A stretch of 64,000 bases of DNA from Ochrobactrum sp. RH2CCR150. GTDB lineage: Bacteria > Pseudomonadota > Alphaproteobacteria > Rhizobiales > Rhizobiaceae. Shown here piece after piece: positions 57,702 through 64,000 of the stretch (positions are counted from its first letter, which is position 1; every line of letters starts with the position of its first letter). Made by a program: the position numbers and the translations under genes. The DNA lies in the NCBI GenBank assembly GCA_014138095.1, contig JACGXE010000001.1, forward strand, positions 496,001-560,000. The letters run 5' to 3'. Under the pieces are notes generated by a model. The model saw only the letters and a program-made list of their open reading frames with translations, did not search any database and was not told where the DNA came from.

Positions 57702-59372
57702 ATGTACCGTTATGATGAATTCGACCGTGATTTTGTTGCGGCCCGCGTTGCCCAGTTCAAGGATCAGGTCGAGCGCCGCCTGACTGGCGAGCTGACCGAA
57801 GACCAGTTCAAGCCGCTGCGTCTGATGAACGGCCTTTATCTGCAATTGCACGCGTATATGCTGCGCGTGGCCATCCCCTATGGCACGCTGTCGAGCCGTC
57901 AGTTGCGTCGGCTTGGCTCGATTGCACGCGACTATGATCGTGGCTTCGGCCATTTCACCACGCGCCAGAACATCCAGTATAACTGGCCTGCCCTGAAGGA
58001 CGTGCCGCGTATTCTGGAAGAGCTGGCGGAAGTCGAGATGCACGCCATCCAGACCTCCGGCAATTGCATTCGCAACGTGACCGCCGATCATTTCGCAGGC
58101 GCTGCCGCCGACGAAGTGGCCGATCCGCGTCCGTTTGCAGAAATTCTGCGCCAGTGGTCGTCGCTGCATCCGGAGTTTTCCTATCTGCCGCGCAAGTTCA
58201 AGATCGCCATTGTCGGCTCGGAGCATGACCGCGCCGCCATTCAGGTGCATGACATCGGCTTGCAGCTGAAGAAGAACGAAGCAGGCGATCTGGGGCTGGC
58301 CGTCTATATTGGCGGCGGTCAGGGTCGCACGCCGATGGTGGCGAAGAAGATCCGCGACTTCCTGCCCCTCGAGGACATGCTGACCTATGTGACGGCCATC
58401 GTGCGCGTCTATAATCTGCATGGCCGTCGCGACAACAAGTATAAGGCTCGCATCAAGATCCTCGTCCATGAAACGGGCGTCGAAGAACTGACCCGCGAGA
58501 TTGATGCCGAATGGGAAGATATTCGTTACGGCGAGCTGAAGCTGCCGCAGCGCGATATCGACGCCATCGAAAGCTATTTCCGCATGCCGAACCTGCCGCA
58601 ACGGCCGGAAGGCTGGGAAGTGCTGGCGGTAACCCAGAAGGCCGATGCGGAATTTGCAAGCTGGGTGGCGCGCAATGTCACGCCGCACAAGAACCCGGAT
58701 TATGCGGTTGTCACCATTTCGCTGAAGCCCATTGGCGGTATTCCCGGCGATGCGAGCGCCGAGCAGATGGAGCTGGTGGCGGATATTGCCGAAACCTATT
58801 CCTTTGATGAAATCCGCGTCAGCCACGAGCAGAATCTGGTTCTGCCACATGTGGCCAAGGCCGATCTCGCAGCTGTCTACGATCTGCTGCAATCGGATGG
58901 TCTGGTGACGGCGAATGCCGGTCTCATCACCGACATCATCGCCTGCCCGGGTCTCGACTATTGCGCCCTTGCTAATGCGCGCTCCATTCCGGTGGCGCAG
59001 CGTATTTCCGAGCGCTTTGGTGACCAGCAGCGCCAGCTTGAAATCGGCGATCTCAAGATCAAGATTTCCGGCTGCATCAATGCCTGCGGCCATCACCATG
59101 TCGGCCATATCGGCATTCTGGGCGTTGAGAAGAAGGGTGAGGAACTCTATCAGATCACGCTTGGCGGTTCGGCGGATGAGCATTCGACCATTGGTGAAAT
59201 CACTGGTCGCGGCTTCTCGTCGGAAGAAGTGGTGGATGCCATCGAAACGGTGGTGGATACCTATCTGTCCCTGCGTGAAAACCCGGAGGAAACGTTCCTC
59301 GCCGCCTATCGCCGCGTCGGCATGGAGCCGTTCAAACGCGCGCTTTATGGAGAAATAAGCCGTGCAGCTTGA
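57702..59372 (+). CDS. cysI: sulfite reductase hemoprotein (nitrite/sulfite reductase family)
   Basis: Six-electron reduction of sulfite to sulfide. The 556-residue protein has two ferredoxin-like half domains and the siroheme/4Fe-4S ligands C-x5-C ... C-x3-C in CPGLDYCALA and SGCINACGHHH. TRQNIQYNWPALKDVP and TSGNCIRNVTADHFAG are siroheme-binding arginine-rich loops. cysG supplies the siroheme and cysH supplies sulfite. Electron donor (ferredoxin or a flavoprotein) is not encoded nearby. Confidence 0.93.
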   Translation: MYRYDEFDRDFVAARVAQFKDQVERRLTGELTEDQFKPLRLMNGLYLQLHAYMLRVAIPYGTLSSRQLRRLGSIARDYDRGFGHFTTRQNIQYNWPALKDVPRILEELAEVEMHAIQTSGNCIRNVTADHFAGAAADEVADPRPFAEILRQWSSLHPEFSYLPRKFKIAIVGSEHDRAAIQVHDIGLQLKKNEAGDLGLAVYIGGGQGRTPMVAKKIRDFLPLEDMLTYVTAIVRVYNLHGRRDNKYKARIKILVHETGVEELTREIDAEWEDIRYGELKLPQRDIDAIESYFRMPNLPQRPEGWEVLAVTQKADAEFASWVARNVTPHKNPDYAVVTISLKPIGGIPGDASAEQMELVADIAETYSFDEIRVSHEQNLVLPHVAKADLAAVYDLLQSDGLVTANAGLITDIIACPGLDYCALANARSIPVAQRISERFGDQQRQLEIGDLKIKISGCINACGHHHVGHIGILGVEKKGEELYQITLGGSADEHSTIGEITGRGFSSEEVVDAIETVVDTYLSLRENPEETFLAAYRRVGMEPFKRALYGEISRAA

Positions 59373-60111
59373 TGCTGAAGAAAGCGCTGCCGCCGAAGCC
59401 CGCCTTCTGGAGGCCAGCCACGGTGCGTCTACCCCGCAGGAAGTGATCGCGCTCGTCACGCGTGAACTCTATGAGGGGCAGATTGCGGTCGTGTCTTCCT
59501 TCGGGGCGGAGTCGGCTGTGCTTTTGCACATGATCTCGGAAATCGACCCGGCGACCCCGGTTTTGTTTCTCGATACGGGCAAGCATTTTCGGGCCACGCT
59601 CGATTATCGTCATGATTTGGTGGACCGGCTGGGTTTGACCGATGTGCAGGATATCCTGCCGCTTGAGGACAGTCTTAAAAGCGATGATCCGTTCGGTGCG
59701 CTGTCTATGACCGACAAGGATCGTTGCTGCTTCATCCGCAAGGTTGAGCCGATGGCGCGCGCCGTCGCGCCCTATCGGGCCTGGATGACGGGCCGCAAGC
59801 AGTTTCAGGCATCGACACGCGAAAGCCTGCCCGTGTTTGAATCGGTTGGCCCGCGCATTCGTATCAATCCGTTGGCGCGTTTGCAGGCAGCCGATCTCAA
59901 GGCCTATGCCGAAAAGCATGATCTGCCGCCGCATCCCCTGACCGCGCAGGGCTATCGTTCCATCGGCTGCATGCCCTGCACACGGCCCGTTGGTGATGGC
60001 GAAGACCAGCGTGCCGGACGCTGGGCGGGATCAGAAAAGACAGAATGCGGCATCCACCTGTCGGGTCTGTCGGATAGTTTGAAGAATTTGGGAGCAGGTG
60101 ACCGGAAATGA
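59362..60111 (+). CDS. cysH: adenylyl-sulfate (APS) reductase CysH
   Basis: Reduces activated sulfate to sulfite. The 249-residue protein has the PAPS-reductase fold (AVVSSFGAESAVLLHMI) and the Fe-S-containing type's cysteines, CC in DRCCFIRKVEP and C-x2-C in GCMPCTRPV, plus the catalytic ECGIH. The CC/CxxC set marks the 4Fe-4S enzyme that normally uses APS rather than PAPS. GTG 59362 overlaps the end of cysI by 11 bases and has GGAG upstream. Confidence 0.94.
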   Translation: MQLDAEESAAAEARLLEASHGASTPQEVIALVTRELYEGQIAVVSSFGAESAVLLHMISEIDPATPVLFLDTGKHFRATLDYRHDLVDRLGLTDVQDILPLEDSLKSDDPFGALSMTDKDRCCFIRKVEPMARAVAPYRAWMTGRKQFQASTRESLPVFESVGPRIRINPLARLQAADLKAYAEKHDLPPHPLTAQGYRSIGCMPCTRPVGDGEDQRAGRWAGSEKTECGIHLSGLSDSLKNLGAGDRK

Positions 60112-60632
60112 GCGATATCAACGAAACCAAACTCTGGTCTGCCGATGGCTTTCGCGAAGACGATTATGTCTTTGCCGACGATCTGGAAGCTGCTGGCGAC
60201 GCCCCGGCGATCATCATTCCGCTGGCCGTCTGGCTCGGACTGGATGAAGAGCGCCGCCGCGCCTCCAATCACCGGATCGGCGTTTCGGTTGCGCCGGGCG
60301 AAGCGATTGAACCGCTTCTCAACGATCTGGGCAGCCTGCCGCTGATAGCCTTGCAGTTCCCGGCTTTCAATGACGGTCGTTCCTATTCCAAGGCCGAGAT
60401 TTTGCGCCGCGAAGGTTTTACCGGCGAGTTGCGCGCTGTTGGCGACGTGCTGATCGATCAGGCCGCCCTGATGCTGCGCACCGGCTTCGACAGCCTGCAA
60501 GTGACGAACAAGGTTGCACAAGGCCGTCTCGGCGAAAACCGTCTGGTCGATACGCCCGGTTACTATCAGCCAGGGCGCGGTTCCGTGCCGGAAGCAGGCG
60601 GGTTTGCCTGGCGTCGCGTCAAGGCAAGTTAG
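60108..60632 (+). CDS. DUF934 family protein
   Basis: A 174-residue protein that regularly follows cysH in proteobacteria; some annotations call it an oxidoreductase linked to sulfite reductase. Segments PLAVWLGLDEERR, IALQFPAFNDGRSYSKAEILR and GELRAVGDVLIDQ are typical. It overlaps cysH by four bases (ATGA), so it is the last gene of the cys operon. No metal or flavin motif is obvious, and its reaction is unknown. Confidence 0.88.
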   Translation: MSDINETKLWSADGFREDDYVFADDLEAAGDAPAIIIPLAVWLGLDEERRRASNHRIGVSVAPGEAIEPLLNDLGSLPLIALQFPAFNDGRSYSKAEILRREGFTGELRAVGDVLIDQAALMLRTGFDSLQVTNKVAQGRLGENRLVDTPGYYQPGRGSVPEAGGFAWRRVKAS

Positions 60633-60710
60633 ACATATCGCTCAAACTTGCCATTTTGTTGGCTATCTTGATGCGCTAGATACGCCTCGTCACTATCAGG
60701 GAGTCGAGGC

Positions 60711-61004
60711 GTGATCCGACACATTGTTTTTTTCAGCGTCAAGCAAGGTCAGGATATCGAGACAGTCAGGAAAGGGTTGGAGCAGCTTGCCACGATCCCG
60801 TATTCCGATGTGTTCGAAGTTCTGCCGAATTCCAGGGTCGATCCGATGTGTGACCGCATCGATCTCGTGGTCTATGCCGAGTTCAAGGATGAAGAAGCGC
60901 TTTTCGCTTTCAAGAAGCATCCGACCTACGATGCGACGACGCAACTGGTGCGCCCGATGCGCGAATTGCGCTTCTCTGCCGATGTGGTCAGCGATAAAGA
61001 GTAG
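60711..61004 (+). CDS. Dabb (stress-responsive A/B barrel) family protein
   Basis: A 97-residue dimeric alpha-beta-barrel type protein, beginning MIRHIVFFSVKQGQDIETVR and containing DLVVYAEFKDEEALFAFKKHPTYD in part, both typical of the family. GTG 60711 is the start with AGGGAG 6 bases upstream. Function is unknown. Its stop directly abuts the stop of the convergent methyltransferase gene. Confidence 0.88.
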   Translation: MIRHIVFFSVKQGQDIETVRKGLEQLATIPYSDVFEVLPNSRVDPMCDRIDLVVYAEFKDEEALFAFKKHPTYDATTQLVRPMRELRFSADVVSDKE

Positions 61005-61592
61005 TTACCACTCCGCTTGCGGTCGTTCTTGAAGCGGCAGACCGCCAAACAGGTCGGGTTCGCTGGAGATTTTGGCGCGCTCGATATTGAGAAGCTTCAG
61101 CTTCGTCGCCGTGCCGCCAGCCGCCGAAAACCCGCCCACCTTGCCGTTGGAACCGAGAACCCGGTGGCAGGGCACGATGATCGGGAACGGGTTTTTGCCA
61201 AGCGCATAACCGACCGCTTGCGACAGGCTGACATCGCCAAGCCGTCTCGCAATCGCGCCATAGGTGGTAGTTTCTCCAGCCTTCAATTCAAGAATGATCT
61301 CGTAAACCTGCCGGTTAAGCTCGGGGAGCGAATCGAGCGCCAGTGGCGTTTGCGAGAAATCCGGTGATCCGCCGTCGAGAAGCACACGCACTTTTTCAAT
61401 CGCTTGCGCCACAAAGGCTGGCACATCGACCTGCGCATCGGAAAGCTGTTCGCCCACCCGCTCGCCAAGACGGTAGCGGGTTTCTTTCTCGTCTGTATCG
61501 GCGATTTCAACACCAATGACTTTCGCACCGCGCCAGGCAATGCCGCACGCGCCGATAGGTGTTTCAAAAATGGTGATTCCAGACGGTTCCAT
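61005..61592 (-). CDS. methylated-DNA--protein-cysteine S-methyltransferase (Ogt/Ada-type)
   Basis: Suicide repair protein that removes O6-alkyl groups from guanine. The 195-residue protein has an N-terminal RNase-H-like domain and the C-terminal active site IIVPCHRVLGSNGKVGG with the acceptor cysteine; GETTTYGAIARRLG and SQAVGYALGKNPFPI are DNA-binding segments. It is longer than minimal Ogt by a C-terminal extension (SSEPDLFGGLPLQERPQ). No Ada-type regulator domain is present. Confidence 0.93.
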   Translation of the reverse strand: MEPSGITIFETPIGACGIAWRGAKVIGVEIADTDEKETRYRLGERVGEQLSDAQVDVPAFVAQAIEKVRVLLDGGSPDFSQTPLALDSLPELNRQVYEIILELKAGETTTYGAIARRLGDVSLSQAVGYALGKNPFPIIVPCHRVLGSNGKVGGFSAAGGTATKLKLLNIERAKISSEPDLFGGLPLQERPQAEW

Positions 61593-61819
61593 GGGGTCAA
61601 TATAGCATGGATTTTACGACTGAACGGCGGTCAGAAACGATAAGTTGTAACATTTGCAGCGAATGGCGCTGCGAAATGGTTGAAGAACGCCACGAATAAT
61701 GATTGTGTGAGCGAGAAGGCTAGGGTGGCGGTGTGAGAGATTCCATGCCCTTAAATGGCCAAACAGGTCGATATAAGTTTCCGTCGCAGTTTTCGCGAGA
61801 TCGGAACCGAGGAATTTAA

Positions 61820-62065
61820 ATGGACGATTATGAGCGTTATGCCACGGGGTTAATGATCGTTTTCGGCGCGCTGATCATCGGCGGGTTGATGGCGGCAAAC
61901 CTTTATCATGGCGACAAGCCGGGCTTTCTCTTCGCGCTCGGAGCGGCGGTCGTGGGCTGGTTTTCAGCTTTCGCCGTACTTTTCGACAAGCCGCGCGTTT
62001 ATGGTGTGATGATTGCCGTCGCAATCGGGCTGGTCGCGGCTTCCATCGGTGCTTATGTCACCTGA
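61820..62065 (+). CDS. small membrane protein, unknown function
   Basis: An 81-residue protein with three hydrophobic segments (about residues 9-27, 34-54 and 60-79) and a short acidic N-terminus (MDDYERYATG). GAGGAA lies 7 bases before ATG 61820. It is alone, between two leftward genes and a bidirectional terminator. I do not recognise the family. The 227 bases upstream hold nothing else that I can identify. Confidence 0.7.
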   Translation: MDDYERYATGLMIVFGALIIGGLMAANLYHGDKPGFLFALGAAVVGWFSAFAVLFDKPRVYGVMIAVAIGLVAASIGAYVT

Positions 62066-62096
62066 ACAGCCATAAATACTTTGAGACAGTTTAGAA

Positions 62097-62119
62097 AAAG
62101 CCCCGCATTGCGGGGCTTT
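62097..62119. terminator. bidirectional terminator
   Basis: AAAGCCCCGC pairs with GCGGGGCTTT around ATT, with A and T runs, between the convergent small membrane protein and BA14K genes. Confidence 0.9.
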
Positions 62120-62136
62120 CTTCGTTTGCTGCGGCC

Positions 62137-62544
62137 TCATAGATACGGCGAATAGCACTGGCGACGCGGCCCGTAATTGGGCTGGAAGGTGTTGTCATAG
62201 GCGCGGTATGACCGATAACGGTTGTAGCACCAGCGGACATGCGGGTTGCCGCCGCGATAGGCGGGCGCTGGGCGATGACGATAGACTGGTCCCGGGCCCC
62301 AGTAACGCCGGTCATGCCGATAATAGGGCCGGTAGCGCGGTCGGTCATAGCGCCAATAGCGCCGGTCGCCTCGATAATCGTAATATTGCACGGTCTGCGC
62401 ATTGGGGGCTGAGGTCTGTGCCGACGCGGTGGCGGGTGTCGTCATCAGGGAGGGTTGCGCTGCATTGGCCGTCCCGGCGGCGGCTGACAGACCCATGCCA
62501 AGCGACAGACACGCGGCAAACAGGGAATAACCAAACCTTTTCAT
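62137..62544 (-). CDS. BA14K family exported protein
   Basis: A 135-residue precursor with a signal peptide (about 30 residues, to TANAA), a Tyr/Arg/Pro-rich middle ([18 protein letters not shown]) and the BA14K C-terminal domain [19 protein letters not shown] followed by [11 protein letters not shown], with a cysteine pair. The family contains the Brucella 14-kDa immunoreactive protein, reported to have lectin-like activity. ATG 62544 has GGAG upstream and starts the signal peptide; the frame to 62571 is longer than needed. Confidence 0.88.
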   Translation of the reverse strand: MKRFGYSLFAACLSLGMGLSAAAGTANAAQPSLMTTPATASAQTSAPNAQTVQYYDYRGDRRYWRYDRPRYRPYYRHDRRYWGPGPVYRHRPAPAYRGGNPHVRWCYNRYRSYRAYDNTFQPNYGPRRQCYSPYL

Positions 62545-62736
62545 AGGTCGCTCCTCATAAAAGCAAATCATCCGTGCGGAAATTTTGCTTGTCCATTGTG
62601 GCGGAGCGGTGGCTTTGAGCGGTCACGATTTCTTTCTGTCCGGCAACAGATCGGTGAGGTAAATCCGGGTTGGTTGCATTGTCTCGGGGCCTCTTTCTTG
62701 GGTGCACATATCATGCCCTGAAAGTCGATCAATAAT

Positions 62737-62760
62737 TGACATAAAGATATGTTTATGTCA
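62737..62760. promoter_or_regulatory. perfect inverted repeat upstream of metH
   Basis: TGACATAAA and TTTATGTCA are exact inverted repeats separated by GATATG, 50-73 bases before the metH start. Size and symmetry fit an ArsR-family dimer. SahR/SamR-type ArsR regulators control methionine-cycle genes in many proteobacteria, so this is a likely operator. The bound regulator is inferred. Confidence 0.55.
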
Positions 62761-62809
62761 TTAAGCGTCCTTCTGCGATTATGCATATCAGAATACAGGC
62801 GGTACTCTT

Positions 62810-64000
62810 ATGGCGTCTTCTCTCGACGATCTCTTCGGTGCAACGGCTGCTAAGCCGGATGGTTCGGAGGTGCTGGCCGCGCTGACGAAAGCGGCGCGCG
62901 AGCGTATTTTGATCCTCGATGGCGCGATGGGAACGCAGATTCAGGGCCTTGGCTTCCATGAAGAGCATTTTCGCGGTGAGCGTTTTGGCGCTTGCGATTG
63001 CCAGCTTCAGGGCAATAACGACCTTCTGACACTGACCCAGCCCAAGGCCATCGAGGAAATTCATTACGCTTACGCCATTGCGGGCGCGGATATTCTCGAA
63101 ACCAACACATTTTCGTCCACGACGATCGCCCAGGCCGACTACGGCATGGAAGAGCAGGTCTATGAGCTGAACCGCGACGGTGCGCGTCTTGCGCGACGTG
63201 CTGCCTTGCGCGCCGAGCAGAAGGACGGTCGCCGCCGCTTCGTTGCCGGCGCGCTTGGACCGACAAACCGCACCGCCTCGCTGTCGCCGGATGTCAATAA
63301 TCCTGGCTTCCGTGCCGTTACCTTCGATGATCTGCGCATTGCCTATGCCGAGCAGATCCGGGGGCTGATCGATGGCGGTTCCGACATCATCCTGATCGAA
63401 ACCATCTTCGACACGCTGAATGCGAAGGCTGCCGTCTTCGCTTCGGAGCAAGTGTTCGAGGAGAAGGGCATTTTCCTGCCGGTCATGATTTCCGGCACGA
63501 TCACCGATCTTTCCGGCCGCACCCTGTCCGGCCAGACGCCAACGGCTTTCTGGCATTCGCTGCGTCACGCCAAGCCGTTCACGATTGGTCTCAACTGCGC
63601 GCTGGGCGCCAATGCCATGCGCGCTCATTTGGATGAATTGTCGAATATCGCCGACACATTCATCTGCGCCTATCCGAATGCCGGTCTGCCGAACGAGTTT
63701 GGCCAGTATGACGAAACGCCGGAAGCGATGGCCGCCCAGATCGAGGGCTTTGCCCGCGACGGCATGGTCAATGTGGTCGGCGGCTGCTGTGGCTCGACGC
63801 CGGAACATATCCGTGCCATTGCCGAGGCCGTTGCAAAGCACCCGCCGCGCAAGCCTGCCAAGGTCGCGCCGCTGATGCGCCTGTCGGGTCTTGAGCCCTT
63901 CACGCTGACCGAGGATATTCCCTTCGTCAATGTCGGCGAGCGCACCAACGTGACCGGCTCCGCCCGCTTCCGCAAGCTGATCAAGGCCGGTGACTTTGCC
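62810..64000 (+). CDS. metH: cobalamin-dependent methionine synthase (3' end outside window)
   Basis: Transfers a methyl group from methyltetrahydrofolate to homocysteine through cobalamin. The visible 397 residues cover the homocysteine-binding module ([46 protein letters not shown]) with zinc ligands in GLNCALG and [12 protein letters not shown], and the start of the folate module ([20 protein letters not shown]). The folate remainder, cobalamin and activation domains lie beyond base 64000. Confidence 0.96.
   Translation, partial: MASSLDDLFGATAAKPDGSEVLAALTKAARERILILDGAMGTQIQGLGFHEEHFRGERFGACDCQLQGNNDLLTLTQPKAIEEIHYAYAIAGADILETNTFSSTTIAQADYGMEEQVYELNRDGARLARRAALRAEQKDGRRRFVAGALGPTNRTASLSPDVNNPGFRAVTFDDLRIAYAEQIRGLIDGGSDIILIETIFDTLNAKAAVFASEQVFEEKGIFLPVMISGTITDLSGRTLSGQTPTAFWHSLRHAKPFTIGLNCALGANAMRAHLDELSNIADTFICAYPNAGLPNEFGQYDETPEAMAAQIEGFARDGMVNVVGGCCGSTPEHIRAIAEAVAKHPPRKPAKVAPLMRLSGLEPFTLTEDIPFVNVGERTNVTGSARFRKLIKAGDFA

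Noticed and set aside
57525..59459. 644-residue minus-strand frame antisense to cysI
   Set aside because: Shadow of cysI, whose motifs and operon place are unambiguous.

Overview
The window is a stretch of the main chromosome of an alphaproteobacterium of the Brucellaceae (Brucella, Ochrobactrum branch). This rests on gene content and order: glnD-murJ-trpS beside mutS, lptC-lptA-lptB-rpoN-hpf-ptsN, regB/regA beside hrpB, an OlsB ornithine-lipid enzyme, a BA14K-family antigen, a DUF1150-hsp20 pair, a CtrA box, a ROSE-type RNA thermometer and many copies of a palindromic mosaic repeat typical of this group. Coding density is high. No tRNA, rRNA, insertion sequence, prophage or CRISPR array was seen. 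Species assignment is inference.

Layout. 1-3.2 kb: gyrB (cut by the window edge) divergent from a cytochrome P450. 3.2-6.8 kb: a formaldehyde-detoxification operon read leftward, frmR-frmA-GNAT-DUF1345-fghA, with a recognisable FrmR operator. 6.8-11.7 kb: a YjaB-like acetyltransferase, a secreted family 20 beta-hexosaminidase and the helicase hrpB. 11.8-17 kb: the RegB/RegA (ActS/ActR) redox two-component system, an MHS-type transporter behind a structured leader, and mmcB and an L,D-transpeptidase lipoprotein diverging from a CtrA box. 17-29.5 kb: nfu, usp, trpS, murJ, glnD and maeB leftward, then mutS rightward. 29.5-35.1 kb: olsB with a Pho-box-like site, lspA, two RNA methyltransferases, lapA, ihfB and sppA. 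35.6-41.7 kb: the LPS-export, sigma-54 and PTS-Ntr locus, with a -24/-12 promoter between rpoN and hpf.

41.7-44.3 kb is the most unusual part. It is AT-rich and repeat-rich, and holds three tiny exported-protein genes. Two of these proteins have cysteines at identical positions (31, 39, 52, 60), so they form a family. The 3' end of the DUF1150 gene and its flanking hairpin are partly duplicated here.

44.3-51 kb: heat-shock genes (hsp20 with a sigma-32-like promoter and ROSE hairpin; hrcA and grpE), nth, an EI24/CysZ membrane protein, a PfkB sugar kinase and a TRIC-type channel. 51-55.6 kb: rph-VOC-rdgB-hemW-rsmI-yraN. 55.8-60.6 kb: assimilatory sulfate reduction, cysG-DUF2849-cysI-cysH-DUF934. 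60.7-64 kb: Dabb protein, an O6-methylguanine methyltransferase, a small membrane protein, a BA14K protein and the start of metH behind a perfect inverted repeat.

A second theme is the mosaic repeat family. At least nine copies or fragments lie between genes, and in three places (frmR, hrpB, DUF2244) the repeat end itself supplies the TAG stop codon of the gene. All functional calls come from reading the sequence; no database search was run.
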